DNA of 64,000 nucleotides from Actinacidiphila cocklensis (GCF_907177275.1 NZ_CAJSLV010000049.1:31326-95325), one strand, 5' to 3'; counted from the first letter of the stretch, positions 8,711-17,216 are shown. A program made the numbers and translations. The notes: generated from the sequence alone by a model not told the origin.

Positions 8711-10588
8711 ATGGACGGGACGGAAGGGTCGACCGGCGCGGGCGAGCGGTTCGTGACCGGCGCGGACGGGGTCCGGCTGTGCGTGGCGGAACACGGAGAA
8801 GCAGCACGGCCGACGGTGGTGCTGCTGCACGGCTACCCCGACAGCAAGGAGGTGTGGTCCGACGTCGCCGCGCTGCTCGCCGACCGCTTCCATGTGGTCC
8901 TCTACGACGTGCGCGGGCACGGGCGTTCCGGCGTGCCCGATCCGCTCAGGGGCGGCTTCACGCTGGAGAAGCTGACCGAGGACTTCCTCGCGGTCGCCGA
9001 CGCGGTGAGTCCAGACCGGCCCGTCCATCTGGTCGGCCACGACTGGGGATCCGTGCAGGGCTGGGAGTTCGCCACCGTGCCCGGCACGGCGGGCCGGCTG
9101 GCGTCGTTCACCTCCGTCTCGGGGCCGTGCCTCGACCACTTCGGCCACTGGATCAGGCGGCGGGTCCGCCGCCCCACCCCCCGCAGGGCAGCCCAGGTGC
9201 TCGGCCAGGGCTTCAAGTCCTGGTACGTCTACGCACTGCACACCCCTGTGCTGCCAGAAATGGCCTGGCGCGGGGTGCTCGGCAAGCAGTGGCCCAGGAT
9301 GCTGGCCAGGGTGGAGAAGCTGCCCGCCGACAGCTACCCGACCGCCTCGCTGCCCGAGGACGCCGCGCGCGGCGCCTGGCTCTACCGCGACAACGTGCGG
9401 CAGCGGCTCGGGCGGCCGCGGCCCGATCCCTACGCGCACGTACCCGTGCAGCTGATCACCCCGACCGGGGACGCCTTCCTGTCGGAGCGGCTCTACGACG
9501 ACCTGGACCACTGGGTGCCGCGGCTGACCCGGCACACGCTGCCCGCCAAGCACTGGGTGCCGCGCTCCCGGCCGCAGCAACTGGCCCGCTGGATCACCGA
9601 CTTCGTCACCGGGGTCGAGGACACCGGCGGGACGGCGGCCGGAGCGGTGGCGGGTACGGCACCCGGCCCGGTCGTACGGGCGGTGGCGGGAACGGGTGCC
9701 GTACGGGCCGGGGCGTCGGGAAGGCTGCCACCGACCGCGCTCGGCAAGCTGCTCCCGGCGGCCAGGGAGCGGTTCGGCGGCCAGCTGGTGCTGGTCACTG
9801 GCGCGGCCAGCGGCATCGGTAAGGCCATCGCGCTCGCGTTCGCGGAGGCCGGCGCCCGGGTGGTGGCCGTGGACCGGGACGCCGAAGGCGCGGCCGGAAC
9901 GGCCGAGTTGTCCCTGCGGATCGGAGCGCCCGAAGCCTGGCCCGAGACCGTCGACGTCTCCGACGGCCCGGCGATGGAAGCGCTCGCCGCCCGGACCCTC
10001 GACCGCTACGGCGTGCCCGACGTGGTCGTCAACAACGCAGGTATCGGCCTGGCCGGCTCCTTCCTCGACACCACACCCGAGGACTGGAAGCAGGTGCTCG
10101 ACGTCAACCTGTGGGGGGTCATCCACGGCTGCCGGCTCTACGGGCGCCAGCTCGTCGAGCGCGGGGAGGGCGGCCATATCGTCAACACCGCATCGGCAGC
10201 GGCCTTCCTGCCGTCCCGCGCGCTTCCCGCGTACAGCACGTCGAAGGCCGCGGTGCTGATGCTCAGCGAGTGCCTGAGGGCCGAGTTGGCACCGCACGGC
10301 ATCGGGGTGAGCGCGATATGCCCCGGCCTGGTGAACACCGCGATCACCGGCAGCGCCCGGCACGCGGGGGTCAGCGACAAGGAGCAGGAGCGCCGCCGCG
10401 CGAAGAGTGCCAGGCTCTACCGGCTGCGCAACTACCCGCCGGAGAAGGTGGCCAGAGCGGTCGTCAAGGCGGTACTGCGGGACACCGCCGTCGTCCCGGT
10501 CACCTCCGAGGCGCGCGGCGCCCGGCTGCTGTCCCGGCTCTCGCCCGGCGCGCTTCGGGCGTTCGCCCGGGTCGACCCGCCGCTGTAG
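8711..10588 (+). CDS. EphD-like fusion: alpha/beta (epoxide) hydrolase plus short-chain dehydrogenase
   Basis: A 625-residue two-enzyme fusion. The N-terminal half (about 12-300) is an alpha/beta hydrolase of the epoxide-hydrolase type, with HGYPDS (oxyanion hole), the nucleophile Asp in GHDWGS near residue 113, and a late catalytic His in AKHWVP. A Gly/Ala/Thr-rich linker of about 50 residues leads to a classical SDR domain with TGAASGIG near 365 (NADP binding), NNAG near 440, and the catalytic YSTSK near 508. The same fusion is known as EphD in mycobacteria, where it acts on mycolic-acid lipids; streptomycetes make no mycolates, so the substrate here must differ. ATG at 8711 is preferred to ATG 8660 because GGGGAGG stands ten bases before it. 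Confidence 0.9.
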   Translation: MDGTEGSTGAGERFVTGADGVRLCVAEHGEAARPTVVLLHGYPDSKEVWSDVAALLADRFHVVLYDVRGHGRSGVPDPLRGGFTLEKLTEDFLAVADAVSPDRPVHLVGHDWGSVQGWEFATVPGTAGRLASFTSVSGPCLDHFGHWIRRRVRRPTPRRAAQVLGQGFKSWYVYALHTPVLPEMAWRGVLGKQWPRMLARVEKLPADSYPTASLPEDAARGAWLYRDNVRQRLGRPRPDPYAHVPVQLITPTGDAFLSERLYDDLDHWVPRLTRHTLPAKHWVPRSRPQQLARWITDFVTGVEDTGGTAAGAVAGTAPGPVVRAVAGTGAVRAGASGRLPPTALGKLLPAARERFGGQLVLVTGAASGIGKAIALAFAEAGARVVAVDRDAEGAAGTAELSLRIGAPEAWPETVDVSDGPAMEALAARTLDRYGVPDVVVNNAGIGLAGSFLDTTPEDWKQVLDVNLWGVIHGCRLYGRQLVERGEGGHIVNTASAAAFLPSRALPAYSTSKAAVLMLSECLRAELAPHGIGVSAICPGLVNTAITGSARHAGVSDKEQERRRAKSARLYRLRNYPPEKVARAVVKAVLRDTAVVPVTSEARGARLLSRLSPGALRAFARVDPPL

Positions 10589-10653
10589 CAGCTGTTCCCG
10601 CCCCTCCGTACCCGCACCACCCCACCCCCGCCACCGGAAGGGAGGCCGTGCCC

Positions 10654-11547
10654 GTGAGCCATCCGATCAAGCCGCGCCGGGTCGCGTTCGACTGGAAGCA
10701 GACCCCTCTGCACTGGATTCCGGACGAGCCGACCGCGACGCATGTCATCAACGTGCTGCATCTGCTGCTGCCGGCCGGCGAGCGGTGGTTCGTGAAGGTG
10801 TTCAAGGAGGCGCTGCCGCTGGTCACCGATGAGCAACTGCTCAAGGACGTCAAAGGCTTCATGGGCCAGGAGGCCACGCACAGCGTGCAGCACGCGTATG
10901 TGCTGGAGCATCTGGCCGAGCAGCACCTCGACACCACCGCCTACACCCGCCACGTGGAGTGGATGTTCGACGTGCTGCTCGGGGAGAAGCCGCCGTGGGG
11001 CATACCGATACCGCGGCGGGAGTGGCTGCGCTTCCGGCTGTCGCTGATAGCGGCGATCGAGCACTTCACCGCGGTTCTCGGCGACTGGATCCTGGACGCG
11101 GAGGCGCTGGACGGCGCCGGCACCGACGAGGTCATGCTGGACCTGCTGCGCTGGCACGGCGCGGAGGAGGTCGAGCACCGGGCGGTGGCGTTCGACATGT
11201 ACCAGCACACTGGCGGCGGCAGCGCGCTGCGCTATCTGCGCCGGGTGGAGGGGATGGCGCTGGCCTGGCCGACGCTGTTCTACCTGTGGACGGTCGGCGC
11301 CCGGTATCTGCTGCGGCACGACCCGCAGCTGGCGCACGGCAGGTACCGCTTCGGGGACCACCGGGCCGCGGCCCGCCGCGGGCTGCTGCCGTCCTGGATG
11401 TCGCTGCACACCGCGATGCCCCGCTACCTGCGCCGGTCGTACCATCCGACGCAGGAGGGTTCGCTGAGCAAGGCGGTGGATTATCTGGCCGTCTCCCCCG
11501 CGGCCCGGGCCGCCACCGGGCCGACCGGACGTGCGGCGGCCTCCTGA
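10654..11547 (+). CDS. Putative metal-dependent hydrolase (COG3687 family)
   Basis: A 297-residue cytosolic protein of a family annotated as predicted metal-dependent hydrolase. Helical segments carry a ferritin-like set of metal ligands: GQEATHSVQHA, IEHFTAVLGDW and GAEEVEHRAVAFD. That pattern (ExxH, E-H, ExxEH) resembles di-iron proteins more than a hydrolase, so the activity is open. GTG 10654 is chosen over GTG 10648 because GGAGG at 10641-10645 stands eight bases before it but only two before the other. It follows the EphD-like gene by 65 bases on the same strand and may share its pathway; in mycobacteria and streptomycetes this family often neighbours such SDR genes. Confidence 0.8.
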   Translation: MSHPIKPRRVAFDWKQTPLHWIPDEPTATHVINVLHLLLPAGERWFVKVFKEALPLVTDEQLLKDVKGFMGQEATHSVQHAYVLEHLAEQHLDTTAYTRHVEWMFDVLLGEKPPWGIPIPRREWLRFRLSLIAAIEHFTAVLGDWILDAEALDGAGTDEVMLDLLRWHGAEEVEHRAVAFDMYQHTGGGSALRYLRRVEGMALAWPTLFYLWTVGARYLLRHDPQLAHGRYRFGDHRAAARRGLLPSWMSLHTAMPRYLRRSYHPTQEGSLSKAVDYLAVSPAARAATGPTGRAAAS

Positions 11548-11596
11548 CGACCGAGGGACGACGAGCACGTGGGTACGAGCAAATGAGGGCCACCAG

Positions 11597-12589
11597 GTGA
11601 GCACCGCCTCCGACGCCGGGCAGGGCGAGTACCGGATCGAGGACCTGTCCCGGCTCAGCGGGACGACGGTCCGTACGATCCGCGCGTACACCGACCGCGG
11701 GCTGCTGCCGAAGCCGGAGCGGCTCGGCCGGGCCAACGTGTACGACGACGCGCATCTGGAGCGGCTTCGGCAGATCGCCGACCTGCTGGAGCGCGGCTAC
11801 ACCCTGGCCAGCATCAAGGAGTTGCTGGCCGCGTGGGACGCGGGCACCGGGCTCGGCGGGGTGCTCGGGCTGGTCGGCGAGGTGGACCGGCCGTGGTCGG
11901 ACGAGCAGCCGGTGCGGATCGGCCTGCCGGAGCTGATGGCCGCGTTCGGCGGGGTCGCCGACCTGTCGGCGGTGGAGGACGCGCTGCAGCTCGGGGTGCT
12001 CGTGGCGGTGCCGGGCAAGGACGACGAGTTCGAGGTGCCCAGCCCCCAGGAGCTGGCGGTCGCGGTGGAGCTGCACGCCGCCGGGGTGCCGCTGGGCGCG
12101 ATCACCGGCCATCTGCGGGAGCTGCGGGGGCAGGTGGAGTACATCTCGGAGCGCTTCCTGGAGTTCACCACCGAGTACGTCTTCCAGCGCTTCCTGGAGC
12201 ATCCGCCCAGCGACGAGGAGGCGGCCGAGGCCGCAGCCCTGGTCCGCCGGTTGCGGCCGCTGGCCCAGCAGACTGTCGACGCGGAGCTGGCCCGCGCGAT
12301 GCGGTTGCGGGCGACCGAGCACGTCCGCCGCCACCTCGGTGACGCCCTGCCGCCCACCGCCCGGCCGGCCCCGCCCGCCGAGCCGGTCGAGCCTCCGGGG
12401 CCGCCTGGAGAGCCCGGCCCGCAGGAGGTCCCCGTGACCCTGCCCGCCGCCACCGTCGCCGCGGTCCGCGCCCTGGTCGGCCCGGCGGCCGTCCCGGCCT
12501 TCGTCGCCGCCGCAGCCGACCGCGAGGTCGCCGCCCGCCGCATGGACGCCCTCACCTCCGGCGCCACCCCGGACCCCGGCACCGCCTGA
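11597..12589 (+). CDS. MerR-family transcriptional regulator
   Basis: A 330-residue regulator. An N-terminal MerR winged helix-turn-helix covers about residues 13-80, with YRIEDLSRLSGTTVRTIRAY and DRGLLPKP. It lacks a Cys pair for metal sensing. A long helical region follows, then a Pro/Glu-rich linker (near 260-285) and an Ala-rich helical tail, so it is much longer than small metal-sensing MerR proteins and probably senses an organic ligand or partner. GTG 11597 is used because GAGGG stands seven bases upstream and the HTH starts right after it. It sits 49 bases after the putative hydrolase gene on the same strand. The accessory island begins just downstream. Confidence 0.88.
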   Translation: MSTASDAGQGEYRIEDLSRLSGTTVRTIRAYTDRGLLPKPERLGRANVYDDAHLERLRQIADLLERGYTLASIKELLAAWDAGTGLGGVLGLVGEVDRPWSDEQPVRIGLPELMAAFGGVADLSAVEDALQLGVLVAVPGKDDEFEVPSPQELAVAVELHAAGVPLGAITGHLRELRGQVEYISERFLEFTTEYVFQRFLEHPPSDEEAAEAAALVRRLRPLAQQTVDAELARAMRLRATEHVRRHLGDALPPTARPAPPAEPVEPPGPPGEPGPQEVPVTLPAATVAAVRALVGPAAVPAFVAAAADREVAARRMDALTSGATPDPGTA

Positions 12590-12703
12590 CCCGACGGCCG
12601 GCCCAGGAGCACAGTGACCGGTCCGGCCCGTCGCACCTGACGTAGATCACCGCTCGGCGCCGGCGCCGTTCGGGGACGACAGTGAGGGCTCTTCGACACG
12701 CGT

Positions 12704-13883
12704 TCAGGGCGACCGGACGCGGAGCAGTTCACTGAGCCGGTCGCCGATCACGGACACACCGGGGCGTGGCTCGTTCTCGTAGTACCAGGGCTTGCGCCGG
12801 CGCAGCAGCGCATCGCCGTGCTCGCTCCAGGTGAATCCGGGCTGCCGCAGGAAGCTGCGGAACACCGCGTCGGCCGTCTCCGGGTATGCCGCGGCCAGCC
12901 GGCGGATCGGCAGTGGAGTGATCGACTCCTCGCGCAAGTAGGAGCGGAGCACGTCCTGGTGCCGTTTGCGGCCTGTGAGGGCGGGGTTCGCAAAGAGGTC
13001 CCGCAGCATTCCGTAATCCGCGTAGAAGTTGAGCCCGTCGACCTGGTCGTAGATGACACCGACGGTGTCCGAGTCCGCCAGTTCGGGCGGCAGTGTGAAG
13101 AGGGGCAGGTTCGGGGCGGGGCGCCGCTTGCCCCGCGCAGGTCCTGGCCGTTGCACGGCGGCAACCTCGCGCCGGTGGCGGTAATAGGCGTTGAGGCGGT
13201 CCTCGGCTTCCTCTGGTGTGAGGATCAGTTCGTCGCTGCCGCAGAACTCGGCGAACGCGACCCGGTCCTCACGCATCGAGCGCCATCCTTGCTCGACCTT
13301 CTCCGGGTTGCGGAAGACGAGCTCGGGCCGGCTGGTGGCCAGGTCGAGGGCCGCACGGGCGATCTCCGGCGCGGCGGCCCGGGGGTTAGGAGGACATCAC
13401 GCCGGAGACGAGCCATCCGCCGGGTGCCGTCGCCAGGGCGACCAGTCGGGCGCCGAGAAAACCTCCCTTCGCGACGCTGCTGAAGGCCGACCGCCCGGCG
13501 TTGGTGTACGTCCGGTACTCCAGGTCGTCCAGCAGGTTGAGGAGGAGCAAGCCGTCGCCGTCCTTGCCCCGTACCTCGAAGAGTCCCTCTACAGGGTCGC
13601 GCCACGCCAGGACCGTCTGCCGGTCGGCCTCGGCCAGGGCCGTTCGCCGGGCGACGAAGTGGTCGGCGACCGTGTTGCCGTCCGGCAGGCGGTACTGCAG
13701 CAGGAAGTAGTCGATGACGTTGATCGCGGTCGCTTCGTCCAACGAGCCTTCAGGGCCGCCGGCCTCCGACAAGAGCGGGCCGAGGAAGCGCTCGAAGGCA
13801 CGGCTCTCCCCGAATGCGACGAGCGCTTCTTTCAGCTCGGCGCTGCGCCGCAGGGCATGTGCGAGATCTGGAACGGTGGTCAT
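12704..13883 (-). pseudogene. Unknown gene split by a one-base frameshift
   Basis: An ATG at 13883 (GGAG eight bases upstream) opens a 165-residue frame that stops at TAA (13386-13388). A second frame then runs without a stop to 12704; its first 37 codons (13277-13387) precede any ATG and read as normal protein (for example ARAALDLATSRPELVFRNPE). Removing one A from the TAA (13386 or 13387) turns it into TAC and joins the halves into one 392-residue protein ending in LSELLRVRSP. I do not recognise a domain; the product looks cytosolic and helical, with acidic and aromatic patches. Either the gene is recently broken, or this is a base-calling error, or a frameshift is used. It follows the CcbP-like gene by 37 bases. 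Confidence 0.8.
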
Positions 13884-13920
13884 GTCGTGCTCCGACGTGC
13901 TTCGGCTCTCGTCCGCTTCC

Positions 13921-14226
13921 TCAACAGCCGGCCCAGCGCCGAAACGCCTCGACCCAGTGAGCGCCGTCCGGAGGCGGTTGCGGCAGGGGCAGTTCCAGCA
14001 AGCCGATGTCCTGCCGGAAGCCCTCCCGCATGCAACGCGCGATCACTCGGTGGTCGTTCGTGAGGTCGACCTCGACCACGGTCACCTCGACGCCCAGGAC
14101 GGTCGTGGAGAACGGAAGGGCCAGGTGTTCGTCAATGACCGCCAGGAAGCCGTTGACCGCTTCGATCTCGTCGTACGTGTCAACGGTTGCGTCCTCGATC
14201 AGCGCATCCAGTTCGGCGGCGCTCAT
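13921..14226 (-). CDS. Small acidic protein, possibly CcbP-like calcium-binding
   Basis: A 101-residue protein with many acidic residues in its first 30 positions (DALIEDATVDTYDEIEAV) and a beta-rich remainder (VLGVEVTVVEVDL, then a basic stretch, then a Pro-rich turn and GAHWVEAFRRW at the end). The layout, LPF followed by a short V-x-V-x-V strand and a final W-x-x-x-x-R-W, resembles small Anabaena CcbP-type calcium-binding proteins, but I am not certain. ATG 14226 is chosen over the GTG at 14244 because GGAGGTGAG stands just upstream of it. It is the first gene of a two-gene unit with the frameshifted gene. Confidence 0.55.
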   Translation of the reverse strand: MSAAELDALIEDATVDTYDEIEAVNGFLAVIDEHLALPFSTTVLGVEVTVVEVDLTNDHRVIARCMREGFRQDIGLLELPLPQPPPDGAHWVEAFRRWAGC

Positions 14227-14302
14227 TGTGCTCACCTCCACCACGGTAGCGAGCAGGTGCGCGTTCCGTGGCCTGCTTCCCCCAATGGTGGCCTTTCGCC
14301 AG

Positions 14303-14405
14303 TGTCGTCGACGTCGGAGGTGAGGATGGCGACAGGGGCAGTCTGCCGCAGTGCCGTTTCCGCGACCGTCACGTCGATCGCGGATCTGTGCCCCTGAAGA
14401 CCGGC
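14303..14405 (-). pseudogene. Relic of a PIN-domain toxin gene (vapC fragment)
   Basis: These 103 bases match 16483-16585, inside the intact vapC, with only scattered differences and no gaps. The decoded peptide reads AIDVTVAETALRQTAPVAIL and then LTSDVDD, against AIDATVAETAMRQAGPVAIL and LTSDVDD in the intact gene. This is the C-terminal PIN segment with a conserved acidic Asp. No start codon or remaining VapC sequence is present on either side. Confidence 0.85.
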
Positions 14406-14436
14406 GAAGGTGCCCCGGGCTGGTGAGCGCACGCCG

Positions 14437-16125
14437 TCAAGCGTTGTCCTTGGGGCGCAGGTTCGGCTCTTGGACCATCGCCGATATCTCGACGGCAGCG
14501 CGCGCGGCACGGCTCGGTCGATTGAGCCCTCGCTCCAGCGCTGGGAAGCCAACGGTGCCGAGGGAGACATGGGCGACGCCGGGTCGACACGAGAGGGTCA
14601 GCCCGCCTCGGGCCGTGTAGACGGCGGAAGTGACGTCGGTCCACGGGAGCAGATGGGTCCGCCAATGCTTGCGGACGTGCAGACCGGCGGGGTCGGCGGT
14701 GACTCGCCAGCTCAGCATCCGGTGGGCTGAGATCACGGCGTTGAGGCCGATGAGCCATAGGTACCCCGAGTGCCACCAGGAAGAGACCTCCGAAGCCAGT
14801 ACCCCGAGCAGCGCGATCACCGCTATGCCGAAAACCGCGGCAACGCACCGTGCCACCGGGCCGGCTTGCCACCGGACGTGTCCCGCTCCCTGGGACATGG
14901 AGGTGAGTGCCTCCTGAAGGAGGGACTCGCTCGAACGGCGCTGCGCGGCCGACTGCTTCGTGTCAATGCTGCCGGTGTCGGGGTCGGCGGCGGCCCCGAG
15001 GCGTATCGGAGACACCGTCGCATCGACACTCCAGTTCCCGAACTCCGTCGCGCTCGCCAGAACGAGCTCGCCGCCCTCGCTGGGCAAGCCGTACAGATGG
15101 GCACTGCGCAGATTCGTTCGGTTGCTGATGTGGGGTTTGTAGTTCAGGATCGGACTCGCGCCATCCGCGTCATCGGTGGCGAATATCTCCGTACGTCCCC
15201 AGCGTTCGCGGCTGAGCACGCGCAATACCGGAACAGGGCCCCGGCGCAGGGCAGCTGCGCCACGACGGGCGAACAGACCCGAAACAAGCAGGGGCAGACC
15301 GAGTCCGGCGAGGCTCAGTGCGACGAGTTGGCGGTCGGTGCGGTCACCGTAGGGCTCGGAGGCGAGCCGCACCCATGAGCCGTGCGTCAGCACGCGAACG
15401 GTGTTGTCGTCGTGGTAGCTGCCGATCACGTCGAATTGATGGCGGGTTCCGTCCGCCAGTCGAACGGTGAGGGTGTACTCGTCACCGTTGTACGCGACGA
15501 CGGGCGCTTCCTGTGACTTGGCCGTCCCGGCCGTGCGGTCGTCCGCCCGGTCGTCCAGGACGACTGTGGTGATCAGGGCGCAGGCTGCCGCGCACATGAG
15601 GACGCCGACGACACAACGAAAGAGCCCCCGCTGCCATGGACGGAAGTCGTCCGGCACCGGGGCGAGGACCTTGATGCCGCCGGCCGCGTCGCGGACGACA
15701 GAGCGCTGGCGGCGGCGTACCCGCAGCCGGGCCATGACGGCCGCCCAGCCCCAGCCGAGCACCATGACAACGACGGAGTCCGCGATCTTCTCGGCGGCGC
15801 CACCGTGCCACTGACTGGGCTCTGCCATATAGAGGAGCAGCAAGGGGGCGAGGACCGCGGCGAGTTCGGGCAGCGCGAACAGCGACAGCAAATACGGCAC
15901 GAAGAGCATCGTTCCCGCCGCATCGAGCCAATCCGCCGCACAGGGCTGACCCGCCGTACACACCTCGTCGGGCGCCGCGGCGATTGCGGCGATCACCGCC
16001 ACCAGCAGCACGGCCGCGGGCCCCACCGGCCGTGCCCACAAGGGCACCCGCAGGCTCACCCACCGCCCGGCGTCCGCCGACAGCCACGGCCTCGCCAGAA
16101 CGTCCGCCTCCGGGAACGAACTCAT
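14437..16125 (-). CDS. Large membrane protein, function unknown
   Basis: A 562-residue integral membrane protein. Membrane segments can be seen near residues 27-46, 58-90, 104-122, 156-178, 265-285, 418-438 and 444-460. Between the third and fifth lies a beta-rich soluble part (YNGDEYTLTVRLADGTRHQF), and the C-terminus has a PH-like pattern (WRVTADPAGLHVRKHWRTH, then LPWTDVTSAVYT) seen in many actinobacterial membrane proteins. ATG 16125 is used because AGGTGA precedes it and membrane topology starts shortly after; the frame extends to 16203. It stands between the two vapC copies in the island. No recognised enzyme motif. Confidence 0.75.
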   Translation of the reverse strand: MSSFPEADVLARPWLSADAGRWVSLRVPLWARPVGPAAVLLVAVIAAIAAAPDEVCTAGQPCAADWLDAAGTMLFVPYLLSLFALPELAAVLAPLLLLYMAEPSQWHGGAAEKIADSVVVMVLGWGWAAVMARLRVRRRQRSVVRDAAGGIKVLAPVPDDFRPWQRGLFRCVVGVLMCAAACALITTVVLDDRADDRTAGTAKSQEAPVVAYNGDEYTLTVRLADGTRHQFDVIGSYHDDNTVRVLTHGSWVRLASEPYGDRTDRQLVALSLAGLGLPLLVSGLFARRGAAALRRGPVPVLRVLSRERWGRTEIFATDDADGASPILNYKPHISNRTNLRSAHLYGLPSEGGELVLASATEFGNWSVDATVSPIRLGAAADPDTGSIDTKQSAAQRRSSESLLQEALTSMSQGAGHVRWQAGPVARCVAAVFGIAVIALLGVLASEVSSWWHSGYLWLIGLNAVISAHRMLSWRVTADPAGLHVRKHWRTHLLPWTDVTSAVYTARGGLTLSCRPGVAHVSLGTVGFPALERGLNRPSRAARAAVEISAMVQEPNLRPKDNA

Positions 16126-16203
16126 CGTCACCTGTGCATTATGCGGGCATACAGGCTCGTGCCGAGCCCGGTAGTCGACCACGGCTCGGTCGGTGGCCGT
16201 CAA

Positions 16204-16303
16204 GGTGTCCGAGCCTGGCGCAGCAGACGGTCGCGGGCGGCCGACAGCCCTCCGGGGGCCTGCGAGCGGGCTGCCAGGCGAGACGCGGCAGCATGGCGGT
16301 GCT
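16204..16303 (-). pseudogene. Relic of jetC (SMC-like gene fragment)
   Basis: These 100 bases align with 19211-19310 in the intact jetC, same orientation, at roughly 80-85 percent identity. The peptide APGGLSAARDRLLRQ is kept exactly, with degraded sequence either side. The relic is joined without a gap to a fragment of the LLM oxidoreductase gene at 16304. In the intact locus these two sequences are more than 6 kb apart, on opposite sides of jetB and jetA. Confidence 0.85.
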
Positions 16304-16433
16304 GGGACGAGCCGTGGTTCGGGGAGGTGCCGACGTTGACGGCGGCCGCCGCGGTCACCTCCCGGGTCCGGCTCGGAACGCTCGTGACGTCGGTCGAGCC
16401 GCGCTCATGCATCACGGTCTGACCTGCGGGAAT
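16304..16433 (+). repeat. Left copy of about 130-bp direct repeat flanking vapBC (LLM gene fragment plus tail)
   Basis: The first 99 bases match 25932-26030 of the LLM oxidoreductase gene with two or three changes, in the same orientation. The last 30 bases (cgcgctcatgcatcacggtc and what follows) are not in that gene but are shared with the right-hand copy at 17242-17370. The two copies differ at about four positions, including one extra G. The right end is six bases from the vapC stop. Confidence 0.93.
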
Positions 16434-16438
16434 GATGG

Positions 16439-16840
16439 TCAGATGCTGATGAGCCTGACGTGCTGGCCGCAGAGCCGGGTCATGTCGTCGACGTCGGAGG
16501 TGAGGATGGCGACAGGCCCAGCCTGCCGCATGGCTGTTTCCGCGACCGTGGCGTCGATCGCGTATTTGTGTCCGTGAAGACCGGCTGTCTTGAGCAGCTT
16601 CGCCGCCTCCTTCGCCGCCTGTTCGGTGACCGGTTCCACCTTGACCCTGGAAAGGGCCCACTGCAGACGGGGCATGTTCACGCGCGAGTGACTGACCTCC
16701 ACGATGGTGTTCGCGTTGATGACCAGATCAGAACCCATCTCGTGGAATACCTTGAACAGAGTCAGGATCTTCCGGTCCTGCGCGATCCATGCAGACAGCC
16801 CCTCGCTGTCCAGAACGACAGTCTCGATGTGCTGGTTCAC
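16439..16840 (-). CDS. vapC: VapC-type PIN-domain ribonuclease toxin
   Basis: A 133-residue PIN-domain protein that would cleave RNA (tRNA or rRNA in known VapCs) when freed from its antitoxin. The acidic PIN residues are present: Asp near residue 11 (VVLDSEGLSAW), Glu near 48 (TIVEVSHS), Asp near 96 in YAIDATVAETA, and the closing TSDVDDM. The GTG start at 16840 overlaps the vapB stop as GTGA, the typical coupling of the pair. It is intact and full length. A 103-base copy of its 3' part is left at 14303. Confidence 0.92.
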   Translation of the reverse strand: MNQHIETVVLDSEGLSAWIAQDRKILTLFKVFHEMGSDLVINANTIVEVSHSRVNMPRLQWALSRVKVEPVTEQAAKEAAKLLKTAGLHGHKYAIDATVAETAMRQAGPVAILTSDVDDMTRLCGQHVRLISI

Positions 16841-17085
16841 GCGGCGCTCGCCCCGCCATCGGCGGCATCGACTCCGAAGATCCGGGATCGGGCTTCAGCC
16901 AGTTCCTCACTCGTAAAGGCGCCGTTCTCGGCCTCGTGTTTTTGCAGGTCAGCGCCCAGGAGTTGGTGCCTGATCCGACGGGCGACCGCCTCCGCCACAT
17001 ATCCGGAGACGTTGTCGGTGAGCTTCTTCAACTCTGCCACCTGCTCGGTAGGCAGTGTGACGGTGATGCGAGTCGTCTCAGCCAT
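16837..17085 (-). CDS. vapB: VapB-type antitoxin
   Basis: An 82-residue antitoxin. The N-terminus TTRITVTLPTEQVAELKKLT is a ribbon-helix-helix DNA-binding fold; it is followed by VSGYVAEAVARRIRH and a Glu-rich C-terminal part (TSEELAEARSRIFG) that would wrap round the toxin. ATG 17085 is preferred to the upstream frame start at 17178 because the RHH strand begins right there and TATGCT sits six bases before it. It would repress its own operon through the palindrome upstream. Together with vapC it is bounded by direct repeats. Confidence 0.9.
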   Translation of the reverse strand: MAETTRITVTLPTEQVAELKKLTDNVSGYVAEAVARRIRHQLLGADLQKHEAENGAFTSEELAEARSRIFGVDAADGGASAA

Positions 17086-17108
17086 ATTGAGAGCATACCG
17101 CGATATGC
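17086..17108 (-). promoter_or_regulatory. vapBC promoter with overlapping operator
   Basis: On the minus strand TATGCT (17092-17097) lies six bases before the vapB ATG, a leaderless layout. It overlaps a 16-base near-perfect palindrome, gcataccgcgatatgc on the plus strand (17093-17108; one mismatched pair). A VapBC complex bound here would cover the -10 element, which fits conditional autorepression. Confidence 0.7.
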
Positions 17109-17216
17109 GCAGCCCGTCGTCTCCCTGCGTCGGACTCTCGGGCAGGCCTAGGGCGAGGACGACGTGCGCAAGGCGCACACGGACCGCCGCCCTCGCCCTG
17201 ACCTCGCCAACATAGT

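Noticed and set aside
19-9822. Other long frames opposite to or shifted from real genes, such as 1817-3106 minus and 8530-9822 plus
   Set aside because: Arg/Pro/Ala-rich translations with no family motifs, typical of GC-rich shadow frames.
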